Shown: positions 33,618-42,318 of the stretch, in pieces
Numbering within the stretch: the stretch's first letter is position 1
Layout of the letters: every line of letters begins with the position of its first letter
NCBI GenBank assembly: GCA_016716475.1
Contig: JADJWG010000002.1
Coordinates: 1,116,001-1,180,000, forward strand
Length of the DNA stretch: 64,000 nucleotides
Source: Phycisphaerales bacterium
GTDB taxonomy: Bacteria > Planctomycetota > Phycisphaerae > UBA1845 > Fen-1342
Reading direction: 5' to 3'
Notes under the pieces: model-generated
The model's database searches: none
Told to the model about the DNA's origin: nothing
What the model saw: only the letters and a program-made list of their open reading frames with translations
Program-made: the position numbers and the translations under genes

Positions 33618-33687
33618 AGCGGGAGGCGCTCCGGCAAACACGTCGGCTTCATGCGCCGGCACTGCAGGTTCGACCCCTGCTACCGCT
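33618..33687 (+). tRNA. tRNA-Met(CAT)-like structure, D-arm defective
   Basis: The 70 nt right after the stop at 33617 fold as a partial cloverleaf. The acceptor AGCGGGA/TACCGCT pairs at 6 of 7 positions. The anticodon arm has stem TCGGC/GCCGG with loop TTCATGC, so the anticodon is CAT. The T-arm is perfect (GCAGG, TTCGACC, CCTGC), with a 4-nt variable region. The D-arm (33625-33642) does not form a proper 4-bp stem. It is therefore either a degenerate tRNA gene from an element or an unusual tRNA. Confidence 0.45.
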
Positions 33688-33741
33688 AATCGCGCCGCGG
33701 TGTTCGCGGCGGCCTCACCCTCGCACGACACGGAGACGCTC

Positions 33742-34008
33742 ATGTCATTCGGTCCGGTCACGATCTTCACGGTCGACACCATGGGTGTGCAGGCGCCCGG
33801 CGCGCCGGGACTCACGGCGGTGCAGCTCTCGAACCGCGCCAGCGAGTTCACGCTGACGCCGCCCACCACGGACGCCGACGGCTCGCCGCTGTCCGGTCTC
33901 ACGTTCGGGCAGGCGGTCGTGATCCAGGCGGACGCGGTCGAGGCCGATCTGTCCGGAGGCGCGCAACGCAGCGCGCCATCGGACGCGCGACGCAGCGCAC
34001 GAACGTGA
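33742..34008 (+). CDS. Small phage-like protein of unknown function
   Basis: An 88-residue protein, beginning MSFGPVTIFTVDTMGVQAPG and continuing with TAVQLSNRASEFTLTPPTTD. The Asp/Thr/Pro-rich composition and the tRNA and small genes before it suggest element cargo. CGGAGA precedes the ATG. I do not know its family. The end is Ala/Arg/Ser-rich and may be out of its original frame, so the gene may be truncated. Confidence 0.4.
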   Translation: MSFGPVTIFTVDTMGVQAPGAPGLTAVQLSNRASEFTLTPPTTDADGSPLSGLTFGQAVVIQADAVEADLSGGAQRSAPSDARRSART

Positions 34009-34333
34009 TCGGAGCACGGATGCTGAAGCAGCTGCGGGCATAGATGCTTGCCAGACCTTCTGGGCGGCGGTCTAGATCTACGCCACCTCGGCCGACGACA
34101 TCACTCTGGGCAACCGTTTATTCTCAGCGGCCGCCTATTCCGGCGCGGGAGTGGTCCTTTCCCTGGCGGGCCCAAACGGGCAGAATAGTCGGCTAGGCGG
34201 ATCCAGTCAGGTTGCTTGTAAGTCCTGCGGGAAATGATGCTTGCGGGCACCCGAGTGGAACAGGCAACAAAGGTCCGCCCACGTGTGAGACACGCGGCGG
34301 TCGACCGAGACTGTCGTCGAATAGGAGCGAATC
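34009..34333. other. Intergenic stretch before the activator gene
   Basis: About 325 nt with no supported gene. The sequence just after 34050 reads like the end of a broken element gene (encoding YATSADDITLGNRL in one frame). I see no copy of the upstream site found ahead of the four target promoters, so there is no sign of autoregulation. Confidence 0.3.
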
Positions 34334-35881
<1,548 letters not shown>

Positions 35882-35882
35882 C

Positions 35883-35920
35883 GCGTCAACCTACTGGCGC
35901 GGGCGCCAAGCCGTTGACGC
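35883..35920 (+). promoter_or_regulatory. Upstream activator site A (three half-sites)
   Basis: GCGTCAA (35883), GCGCCAA (35903) and TTGACGC (35914). The direct repeats are 20 bp apart and the inverted one 11 bp after the second. First half-site to -24 GG is 136 bp. Proposed binding site of the sigma54 activator. Confidence 0.7.
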
Positions 35921-35987
35921 CGGAGCGCTGACGCGCTGCGAGATCCTCGACCGTACGGTCACCTCCAAGTCCTTCCACTTGCGCCGC

Positions 35988-36032
35988 TTAGAAAAATACG
36001 ACCCTCACATGCGCCGCTGGCGCTGCCCATGC
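35988..36032 (+). promoter_or_regulatory. Sigma54 promoter A
   Basis: TTAGAAAAA box at 35988, then TGGCGC at the -24 position (GG 36019-36020), N10, and GC (36031-36032) of the -12 element ATGCT. GG-N10-GC spacing is exact. It precedes the 33-aa peptide gene. Confidence 0.7.
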
Positions 36033-36225
36033 TACTCCCTTGCCAGACGAACGGGACCCGCATGAATGGGCCCGGGTACGGAAAGGAGTGGCGTGCAGGC
36101 AGCGCATACAGGCACAACAGCGGCCGGTTAGTGAAGATCATCAGCCACCCGGAATACGCGGGTGCGTAACCCGCGGGCCGGCCGCGCCAGAACGGGCGGC
36201 AGGGTTACTGCGAAAGGAGAGCTGG

Positions 36226-36327
36226 ATGGACGGCATCTTCGGTTCGCTCTTCAGCACGCTGTCGGAGACGATCATGGGTTTCATTACCCAGATTCTCGCG
36301 CTGCTGTTCGGCGGAATCCTTGGCTAA
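36226..36327 (+). CDS. Small hydrophobic peptide (33 aa)
   Basis: A 33-residue peptide, MDGIFGSLFSTLSETIMGFI then TQILALLFGGILG, almost entirely an amphipathic-to-hydrophobic helix. AAAGGAGA precedes the ATG at a good distance. It is the first gene after sigma54 promoter A and is followed by a strong hairpin, so it may be a unit of its own. It could be a membrane-active regulator, a holin-like or toxin-like peptide; the sequence does not decide. The intact SD and helix argue that it is real despite its size. Confidence 0.6.
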   Translation: MDGIFGSLFSTLSETIMGFITQILALLFGGILG

Positions 36328-36346
36328 CGATGTAGCCGAGGTTGCC

Positions 36347-36377
36347 GGGGGCGCTCGCGCTCTGCGTGAGCGCCCCC
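36347..36377 (+). terminator. Hairpin after the 33-aa peptide gene
   Basis: A perfect 10-bp stem, GGGGGCGCTC (36347-36356) with GAGCGCCCCC (36368-36377), and an 11-nt loop. There is no U-tract, so it may be a pause, a partial terminator or an mRNA stabiliser between the peptide and the DAC-like gene. Confidence 0.5.
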
Positions 36378-36464
36378 ATGCACAAAGTCGTTACCTCTCG
36401 CGCAGTGGCATCGGCTTTCTCGCTCGGGCAAGGCGGCGCGCGTAGAGTCTGTCGTGAGGCCGAT

Positions 36465-37811
36465 ATGGTTGCGGAAGCCCCAGTGGCAGATTGCCAATCC
36501 AGTGCCCGGTACTCTTACCCGCGTGACTTGGCACTATTCGTGCACGAGCGCTGGAACACAGTACATCCCACGATCGACACTGGCTTGTTGCCCGATGTGG
36601 CGACGCTGGAGGAGTTCTTTTCCGCCTGCTACCACGCGAGCGTGCTGCGCGAGGAGGATCGCCCCGTCACCTTCCGCGCCACTCTTGCCCCGCCCGAGCT
36701 ATTCGCCGTCGAGGCCCGGCCGCCCGACTGCGTGCAACGGATTGATTTCGCCCGCCCGCTGCCGTTTCATCCCGATGAACTCCAGCGGCTCGCGGTCGCT
36801 ACCGATCCACAGCGGACGCTCATTGGCGTGCACACGGATCGAGCAGCGGAAAGCGGCTTGTCCATATGGGGGCTGATCCATTCGGGCACCCGCTGGCTGC
36901 GGGACATCCAAGGCGGCCGGCGCGCCGCGGCGCCACTGCCGCCAGTGCCTGTCGTTCATGTCCACGCGCCCGGGAATGTCGAAGTATACAAGGCCTACGG
37001 GCTGGTTGGAAAGCTCCGCGGGGGATGCCTCTCGGGGACTCGGGTCAGCCTCTTCGAATCACAATGGCTGCCTGCGCAGTTCAGTCAGATTCACGAAGCG
37101 GTCATGAAGCGGCACGAGGTCGCCCGGCAACGAGCACGGGAGACTTGGGGCGAGCATTGGGCACCGCTCGACACCACGCTGCCGCGCAGGATTGGGGAGC
37201 GCATGCTCAAGCGTGTTATCTCCGTGCTGCGCGACGCGCGCCACGGCGGCATGATTATCTTCATCCCCGAGAAAGCCGCCGCAAGCTCGTCCGACGATGC
37301 CCACTACCTTGACTGCAAATACGTTTTTGAAGAGGGCCGACCCTCATTTCAGTTACCCGACCTTATCGTTGATATCCTCAATCGGCTTACCCGGCTCTAC
37401 GGCGCGCCCTACCCGCATGTACCGCGGCCGGTCGGTTGGCACGAATTCGAAGCGACGACCGATGAGGATCTCGCGACACTCGATGAGACGCTGTTCGAGA
37501 TTGCTCACCAGATCGCAGGACTGGCGTCGGCCGACGGCGCCGTCGTCCTGAGCAACAGCCACGAACTGCTGGGCTTCGGCGCCATGATCTCCGGCCGGCT
37601 GCCGGATGTCAGGAGCGTGGCACGGGCGCTTGACCTTGAAGGCGCGCGAGTCGCCGAAGAGGAGACCGCTAATGTGGGTGCGCGCCACCGCTCGGCCTAT
37701 CGCTTGACCGATGTGCTGCCGGGAACGTTGGTTGTCGTGGTCTCGCAGGATGGCGGCGTGCGCTTCGTGAGCAAGAGAAGCGGGCGCGTCACCTTCTGGG
37801 AGCAGGACTGA
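36465..37811 (+). CDS. Diadenylate cyclase-like (DisA_N superfamily) protein
   Basis: A 448-residue protein. The first 300 residues are a sensor-like domain (beginning YSYPRDLALFVHERW). The C-terminal part resembles the DAC/DisA nucleotide-binding domain: LASADGAVVLSNSHELLGFG carries the DGA motif, and VGARHRSAYRLTDVLPG the RHR motif. These two motifs make c-di-AMP from ATP in true cyclases, and both are present here. It resembles the DACNV-type sensor fusions seen in planctomycetes. ATG 36465 has GTGAGG upstream; Met at 36378 is possible. It is probably read from sigma54 promoter A after the peptide gene. Activity is inferred. Confidence 0.7.
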   Translation: MVAEAPVADCQSSARYSYPRDLALFVHERWNTVHPTIDTGLLPDVATLEEFFSACYHASVLREEDRPVTFRATLAPPELFAVEARPPDCVQRIDFARPLPFHPDELQRLAVATDPQRTLIGVHTDRAAESGLSIWGLIHSGTRWLRDIQGGRRAAAPLPPVPVVHVHAPGNVEVYKAYGLVGKLRGGCLSGTRVSLFESQWLPAQFSQIHEAVMKRHEVARQRARETWGEHWAPLDTTLPRRIGERMLKRVISVLRDARHGGMIIFIPEKAAASSSDDAHYLDCKYVFEEGRPSFQLPDLIVDILNRLTRLYGAPYPHVPRPVGWHEFEATTDEDLATLDETLFEIAHQIAGLASADGAVVLSNSHELLGFGAMISGRLPDVRSVARALDLEGARVAEEETANVGARHRSAYRLTDVLPGTLVVVVSQDGGVRFVSKRSGRVTFWEQD

Positions 37812-38148
37812 AGCCCGGCCGTCTGTTGATGGCAGAGAGAACAAGCAGGGGCGCACTGCGAAACAGCACACTCGAAGTCTGCCCCGGGGCCTTGAATGCA
37901 CAGATCTCTGCTCCGGCTCCTGCCCGTTTGAGCATTCGAAGCAATCACACTCCATCGACTTCTGACAATGGTACACCGCTTCATTGCCTTTGGCTTCGAC
38001 CTTGAGCCTGCCCGGACTCGCCCAGTACCAGTACACGCCCTGATGGCTCGGCGTGAGAGCAGACGGGTTCGCGGTGTTCTTGTGCACACCACGCGACAGC
38101 AGACCGATGAACGGATGACGCGTTTCGGCATTCTTTGTCTCGAGTAAC

Positions 38149-38186
38149 GCGCCAACCCGCCGGCGCAGGCGCCAAGAAATTGGCGC
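38149..38186 (+). promoter_or_regulatory. Upstream activator site B
   Basis: GCGCCAA (38149), GCGCCAA (38169) and TTGGCGC (38180), with the same 20- and 11-bp steps as site A. First half-site to -24 GG is 138 bp. Confidence 0.72.
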
Positions 38187-38254
38187 CTAAGCACGGGCGC
38201 CGCACGGCGGGCCCATCACATCGAAGTCTCACTAACTCCTTTCTCCGGAACGTC

Positions 38255-38300
38255 TTAGTAGAAATGGGGCTGCGATCGTCAACGTTGGAACGGCCGTTGC
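38255..38300 (+). promoter_or_regulatory. Sigma54 promoter B
   Basis: TTAGTAGAAA box at 38255, then TTGGAAC (GG 38287-38288), N10, GC 38299-38300 in TTGCA. One mismatch to the TTGGCAC-N5-TTGCA consensus. It precedes the sigma70-family gene. Confidence 0.75.
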
Positions 38301-38315
38301 ACATCGGATCAGCAC

Positions 38316-38465
38316 ATGATGGAAGCAAGACGGCCACGAGAGCGACGAGCGCAGATGGACGCGACTGGGCGCTCCGTTGGGCTCGAGAGGATTCACCGAG
38401 GCAACTTCGAGGTTGCGAGTCACCGCAAAGCCAGATCAAGTAAGGCAACAAGGAGACAAGTATGA
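38316..38465 (+). CDS. Short upstream ORF coupled to the sigma factor
   Basis: A 49-residue frame that ends as ATGA on the sigma factor start, so translation could be coupled. Its second half, RIHRGNFEVASH, resembles ITRGDFDVANH from the open frame at 41614. It starts about 15 nt after promoter B's -12 element; no strong SD is seen. Listed as a candidate. Confidence 0.3.
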   Translation: MMEARRPRERRAQMDATGRSVGLERIHRGNFEVASHRKARSSKATRRQV

Positions 38466-39460
38466 TTGCCGTCCGTAGTCAACTCGAAGCAACTGTGAGC
38501 CGTGCCGACAATCTGCGCCGGATTCAGCCAGCCGTCGGGTATCCTGACGAGAGCGTCCTGGGAGGTCTGTCGAGCACGGAGCGCAAGCACCTCCAGCAAC
38601 TGGTGTCCCGCCCTTACGAGTACGTTTGGCATCCCGACTTCGACGACATGAGCGAGTCCTCCGGTTTGCCAGTGACGCACGAGCATCGTGAAGGCACTCC
38701 GACCCCGCAACTCGCCAACGCGGCGCGGCATCCGGGTCGGGGGAATACTCTGACCCCTGAGCAGGAGCGTCGGCATTTCATTCAATTCAACTACGCTCGC
38801 TACCGCATATTCTGCCTGCTGCGCCGGAATTGCAATCGGCGCCTCGGGCTATTCGCGGCACGCGCGCTGCTGCATTGGGCGAGAGTTGCGCAGGAGGTGC
38901 GCGCCACGATCGTGAACGCTAACACCCCCCTGGTCGTTGCGTTTGCGTCGCGTGCGAGAACGTGTGGGGTGGAGTTGCGCGAACGCATCAGCGACGGCAA
39001 CCTGGCCCTGCTGAGCTGCGTCGACAAGTTCGACTGTTCCCGCGGCCACAAGTTCAGCACCTACGCGGGCCGCGCGATCTTCGCAAGCTTCTCACGAGCC
39101 ATCAAGAATCGGACGCGACACTGTGCCCATTATCAGACCAGCCGTGAGCGGACCATTCACCATCGCCTCTGCATGGATCCGAGAGAAGACTTCCTTGAAA
39201 ACGAAGACCTTCAGAACCTCCGAAGGGTTCTTCTCGAGAACACCGCCGATCTCAGCGCGGTCGAGAGATGCGTTCTGGACGCCCGCTTCTCTCTGAACGT
39301 CTACGGCACGGCCGACCCGGAAGAGCCCCGCACCCTTCGAGAGGTTGGCAGGGTGCTGGGAGTCAGCAAAGAGCGCGTGCGACAGATTCAGAATCGAGCG
39401 ATCGGCAAGCTCCGAACCATGCTGGAGTGTCGCCAGCGCGTGGTGAGTGCGACCGCGTGA
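38462..39460 (+). CDS. Sigma70-family RNA polymerase sigma factor
   Basis: A 332-residue sigma factor. The N-terminal 130 residues are unlike standard region 1. Region 2 is clear (ISDGNLALLSCVDKFDCSRG, HKFSTYAGRAIFASFSRAIK). Region 4 is at the end (LREVGRVLGVSKERVRQIQN, RAIGKLRTML). Region 3 is weak or absent, so promoter recognition may differ from the housekeeping factor. AAGGAG precedes the ATG. Placed behind a sigma54 promoter, it would form a two-step cascade: the sigma54 activator turns on a second sigma factor. An anti-sigma partner is not adjacent, though STAS and PP2C genes lie 3 kb downstream. Confidence 0.88.
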   Translation: MIAVRSQLEATVSRADNLRRIQPAVGYPDESVLGGLSSTERKHLQQLVSRPYEYVWHPDFDDMSESSGLPVTHEHREGTPTPQLANAARHPGRGNTLTPEQERRHFIQFNYARYRIFCLLRRNCNRRLGLFAARALLHWARVAQEVRATIVNANTPLVVAFASRARTCGVELRERISDGNLALLSCVDKFDCSRGHKFSTYAGRAIFASFSRAIKNRTRHCAHYQTSRERTIHHRLCMDPREDFLENEDLQNLRRVLLENTADLSAVERCVLDARFSLNVYGTADPEEPRTLREVGRVLGVSKERVRQIQNRAIGKLRTMLECRQRVVSATA

Positions 39461-39717
39461 CGGTGACGCGGTCAGGGCGCGCAAGCCGTGAGCCGCATGG
39501 TTGTTGCAGGTCCGAAGTTCCATGGATAGGTGGCACTGCCGGGTGTCGCCGCACCGGACGGTCCATCGTCGGAGTTCGGATACTGGGGCTTGAAGATGAG
39601 TGGACTTCCCCACTCCGTATCCACAGCGCTAGAGCACGAGTCAGGCCATGGGGATCCGCCGCCCGGGGCGAGGACGTGAGTCGCGTTCGCCTTGGTTCAC
39701 GATCAGGGAGTCAGTCC

Positions 39718-41382
39718 GTGAGCACCGCGTGTGCAATGGAGCATCCGATGGCCAAGCGACCCCCCCAGTCTTGTCCCACGGCGATCGCACTGCTCGGCAA
39801 GCTGCCCGACGAGCAGCGCGCGTACCTCGACGCCTGCGTGGCCGTGGCCGGCGGCAAGCTTGTCCCACAAGACTCGGCCGCTTCCTTGGGCAAGTTCGTG
39901 TCGGAGCATGGCCATGGTCAGGCGGTCGTCCTGCTCGCGATCAAAAACGACATCGCCGGCGTGATTCGTATCTTGATGCAGTTGCGCCGGATGGACGCGC
40001 GGCTGCCGGTGGTGTTGCTGACCGGCAACGGTGGCCAGCGTTTCCTGCCGCTGTGGCGGGAACTGGGCGTCCATCCGGTTGAGGACCGCGAGCTGCGCGG
40101 CACGGGACTCGCTGACGTGCTGCGCGCCGCGCTCGCCGACGTTGGGGCGCCCGCACCGGGACTGGCGCCAGCGCTCACCGGCGACGAGCAAGGTGTCAAC
40201 CTTGAGGAGCTGGCGGGCAACTTGAACGAGCGCATGCGCTGTGGGGCTGGCAAGGGCCAGGTCTTTCTGCACGCCTTCGTGCGCGGGAGCGGACAGAAGA
40301 CGCCGGCGCGAATCACCCTGCGATGCCCACTCCGGTCGGAAATCGGCCTTCATGACTATGTCTACTACGAGCACATCCGCGGTGTGTGCTGCGGCGCCGC
40401 GGAGGGTTGCGCCGTGCTGCGCGCCTACACCGCCATGAAAGACCAGCCGATCAGCGCGTACCTGCGGGAGTGCAACAACCAGGAGCCGACGATGAACGAT
40501 CATGCACATGCGCCGAGTGCCGACGCCGGGTGTTGTGAGGCAGCACCGGGCGCACGGCCGCAATCCGTTACGCATGCCCGCCCCCGGCGAGGCCTGATGG
40601 AGACCGACAACTTCCTTCTAGCGGTCGCCAAGCTGGGGGCATCCGATTTGCACCTGAAGACCGGCGCGAAACCGCGTGTTCGCGTGGGTGGAGTGCTGCG
40701 GACCCTCGATCTTGACGTTCTGCCGAACGAGGAATTTGAGGAACGGTTGTTCGAGTTCCTTTCGCCGGAACAGCAGCGGCAGTTGATGGACGATGGTTCG
40801 GTCGACCTGGCCTACGATGTCCCCAATTCCGAACGTTTGAAGCGCCTCCCGGCAGCCCACCTCGGCCGCAAGCGTCACAAGACTTCATCAAGGATGAACC
40901 CGGTTCGGCGTCTCGCATTCCATACTGCGCGCCAATCAGCCGGCGCGGGCGTCAACTGGTTGGCGCTGGAGCGCTGCCACACCGCACGGCACCGCGGCAA
41001 CGCCAAGCGCAAGTTGTTGTACCCGCGACCTTTAGGGGAAACACGCTCAGCGACTATCCGCGTGGCACGTCCTGTGCTCTGCCTTTGCTCGCATGGATGC
41101 GACGAACGCCCGCTGGGTGGTCCAGCGTCAAGGGTCGCAGGCCAGATAAGGAGACTCAAGAATGAGAACATGGCGCGTTTGGTCGATGGTCCTGGTCGCA
41201 GCCGGTGTGCTGTCGGTGGGCATTCTTGGAGGATGCCCCGCCTTGCTGCCGGGTCCGGAGTCGGTGCTGGAAGGCACCTGGGAACTGGTCCCAAGCGAAC
41301 CTTTGAACTCACAGCTTCTGCATTGGTACCTCACGTTCGATTCCAACGGCGACCTCACTCAGGTGAAGTACGTTTTCGTTGA
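39718..41382 (+). CDS. Receiver-like protein reading into a PilT fragment
   Basis: An open frame of 554 codons. The first 150 residues resemble a response-regulator receiver without its usual acid pocket: VVLLAIKNDIAGVIRILMQL and LPVVLLTGNGGQRFLPLWRE. Residues about 165-250 form a second unrecognised domain with a Cys pair (YEHIRGVCCGAAEGCAVLRA). From codon 294 the frame continues into the first 83 residues of a PilT-like protein, which then stops matching. The remaining frame runs through site C, promoter C and into the lipoprotein gene, so the real protein probably ends earlier or the gene is damaged. GTG 39718 has GGGAG 7 nt upstream. Confidence 0.5.
   Translation: MSTACAMEHPMAKRPPQSCPTAIALLGKLPDEQRAYLDACVAVAGGKLVPQDSAASLGKFVSEHGHGQAVVLLAIKNDIAGVIRILMQLRRMDARLPVVLLTGNGGQRFLPLWRELGVHPVEDRELRGTGLADVLRAALADVGAPAPGLAPALTGDEQGVNLEELAGNLNERMRCGAGKGQVFLHAFVRGSGQKTPARITLRCPLRSEIGLHDYVYYEHIRGVCCGAAEGCAVLRAYTAMKDQPISAYLRECNNQEPTMNDHAHAPSADAGCCEAAPGARPQSVTHARPRRGLMETDNFLLAVAKLGASDLHLKTGAKPRVRVGGVLRTLDLDVLPNEEFEERLFEFLSPEQQRQLMDDGSVDLAYDVPNSERLKRLPAAHLGRKRHKTSSRMNPVRRLAFHTARQSAGAGVNWLALERCHTARHRGNAKRKLLYPRPLGETRSATIRVARPVLCLCSHGCDERPLGGPASRVAGQIRRLKNENMARLVDGPGRSRCAVGGHSWRMPRLAAGSGVGAGRHLGTGPKRTFELTASALVPHVRFQRRPHSGEVRFR
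40597..40845 (+). pseudogene. PilT N-terminal fragment
   Basis: Begins METDNFLLAVAKLGASDLHL, continues TGAKPRVRVGGVLRTLDLDV and LFEFLSPEQQRQLMDDGSVD. This is the start of a type IV pilus retraction ATPase (PilT). Similarity ends near 40845, before the Walker motifs, and the promoter C region begins 80 nt later. The catalytic two-thirds are missing, so it cannot act as an ATPase. Confidence 0.6.
40929..40966 (+). promoter_or_regulatory. Upstream activator site C
   Basis: GCGCCAA (40929), GCGTCAA (40949) and TTGGCGC (40960), same steps as A and B. First half-site to -24 GG is 135 bp. Confidence 0.72.
41032..41077 (+). promoter_or_regulatory. Sigma54 promoter C
   Basis: TTAGGGGAAA box at 41032, then TGGCACG (GG 41064-41065), N10, GC 41076-41077 in GTGCT. 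The closest match to the consensus -24 element of the four. It precedes the lipoprotein-to-MCE run. Confidence 0.8.
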
Positions 41383-41605
41383 CCTGCCGGCAGTCACTTG
41401 GAGTCGTCCATCTGCCTCGGTTCGCGTCGATGGAAGTCGGGTCCGCATTTCGGTGCCCCCCAAAGGAAGCGGCATGCGGTTCGACGGCACCCTGGATTCC
41501 GAGGCCGATCCAACGGTTGCCATCGGCAGCCTGACCGGGGACATCGTCCTGCCAGGACTTCAGATCAGCGTATCCGAGCGTGAGGCATCACTCTTCAAGC
41601 AGTAG
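41162..41605 (+). CDS. Lipoprotein of unknown function
   Basis: A 147-residue protein with a lipoprotein signal (VLVAAGVLSVGILGGC, lipobox LGGC at about 22-25). The mature part is beta-rich (LEGTWELVPSEPL, LHWYLTFDSNGDLTQVKYVF) and suggests a lipocalin- or DUF4488-like barrel: WEL followed by repeated strands. AAGGAGA precedes the ATG, and promoter C lies 85 nt upstream. It is the first gene of a same-strand run ending with the MCE transporter. The function is not known; an envelope role is likely from its location. Confidence 0.72.
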   Translation: MRTWRVWSMVLVAAGVLSVGILGGCPALLPGPESVLEGTWELVPSEPLNSQLLHWYLTFDSNGDLTQVKYVFVDLPAVTWSRPSASVRVDGSRVRISVPPKGSGMRFDGTLDSEADPTVAIGSLTGDIVLPGLQISVSEREASLFKQ

Positions 41606-41613
41606 GGGCCGGC

Positions 41614-41775
41614 GTGGCTGCGAGCTCGCCGACCAAAGATGTGCACGAGTCGGCGATCCGCGGCCTCAGTGCCATTACCCGAGGTGATTTTGATGTTGCG
41701 AATCACGGCGAACGACAATCCACGCTATCTGATCTTCCGGCTCGACGGGAGACTGGAAGGTCCATGGGTCCATGA
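41614..41775 (+). CDS. Short ORF overlapping the STAS gene start
   Basis: A 53-residue GTG-initiated frame (SPTKDVHESAIRGLSAITRG, then DFDVANHGERQST) just after the lipoprotein stop. It shares a pattern with the frames at 38316 and 48003 (SAIRGL, and RG-F-VA-H). Overlap with the STAS gene makes it uncertain, but the shared peptide pattern makes it worth recording. Confidence 0.25.
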   Translation: MAASSPTKDVHESAIRGLSAITRGDFDVANHGERQSTLSDLPARRETGRSMGP

Positions 41776-41968
41776 GCTGGACCGATGCTGGCGCAGTCTT
41801 ATGGACAGCGCGAGCCAACCCACGATCTGTGTGGACCTCACAAACGTGACATTCGTCGATGCCGCGGGGAAGGCGCGGTTGGCCCGCATGTACGAGCAAG
41901 GAGCGCAGTTCATCGCCGGTGACTGCCTGACGAAGGCCATCGTGGCCGAGATCCTCGGCGATGAGTAA
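41693..41968 (+). CDS. STAS-domain protein
   Basis: A 91-residue protein with a STAS-like fold: ANDNPRYLIFRLDGRLEGPW and then ICVDLTNVTFVDAAGKARLA, where anti-sigma-factor antagonists keep a phosphorylatable Ser at the beta-strand/helix junction. Here the position is Asp-Ala (VDAAGKA), so the usual Ser is replaced. It may be a constitutive or non-phosphorylated switch. GAGGTGA precedes the ATG at 41693. A PP2C phosphatase gene lies 800 nt downstream in the same run, the usual partner in partner-switching. Confidence 0.68.
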   Translation: MLRITANDNPRYLIFRLDGRLEGPWVHELDRCWRSLMDSASQPTICVDLTNVTFVDAAGKARLARMYEQGAQFIAGDCLTKAIVAEILGDE

Positions 41969-41999
41969 CGGTCAGTTCCGAAGCGAGAGGAGATATACG

Positions 42000-42254
42000 A
42001 TGACTTTGCGACATGGCAATCGAGTACGCAAGAACGGCGGGGCGCAGGTGGTGCGTGACTTGGAGCACGCCGACGCCATCGAGATGGGAGTCCGCGGCCC
42101 CAGCGAGGATGAAATTCGACGGCGTGCCCACGAGATCTACCTGAGTCGCGGTGGCGCGCCGGGTAACGCTGATATTGATTGGCTTCAGGCGGAAGTCGAG
42201 TTGCGCGCCCGTAAAGCCCAGGGGCGTCCCGATGGAGTCATCGGTTTGGTGTGA
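42000..42254 (+). CDS. DUF2934 domain protein
   Basis: An 84-residue protein ending with EDEIRRRAHEIYLSRGGAPG and ADIDWLQAEVELRARKAQG, the DUF2934 helix-loop pattern. It is found in several stress-linked loci but has no settled function. AGAGGAGA precedes the ATG at 42000. The first 35 residues are charged and probably flexible. It sits between the STAS gene and an HPF-like gene in the sigma54 run. Confidence 0.78.
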   Translation: MTLRHGNRVRKNGGAQVVRDLEHADAIEMGVRGPSEDEIRRRAHEIYLSRGGAPGNADIDWLQAEVELRARKAQGRPDGVIGLV

Positions 42255-42318
42255 GCAGTTCCCCGGCCCAGGGAGCGGTCACGTAGAGCAGGCGAATGAG
42301 TGCACCAGGAGTCGAAAC

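Larger units (their letters stand above)
37812..38461. other. Intergenic region with site B and promoter B
   Basis: About 650 nt. A minus-strand frame (about 37930-38140) reads like a protein fragment (PSHQGVYWYWASPGRLKVE), but it has no start or SD and I do not recognise it. The right half holds activator site B, promoter B and a short open frame overlapping the sigma factor start. Confidence 0.4.

Noticed and set aside
37353..38087. Minus-strand frame opposite the DAC-like gene
   Set aside because: Mostly antisense to a gene with recognisable motifs. The part beyond 37812 (GVYWYWASPGRLKVE) looks protein-like but has no start, so it is only mentioned as a possible remnant.
39268..39717. Upstream part of the receiver-like frame
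   Set aside because: Overlaps the end of the sigma factor gene and has no SD; GTG 39718 is better supported.
39461..39717. Possible fifth sigma54 promoter (TGGCACTGCC near 39533)
   Set aside because: TGGCAC is present but no GC occurs 10 nt after the GG, and there is no activator site upstream.
40971..41000. GG-N10-GC search close to site C
   Set aside because: A TTGGCGC-like start here is part of the activator site and lacks a -12 GC at the right distance; the real element is at 41064.
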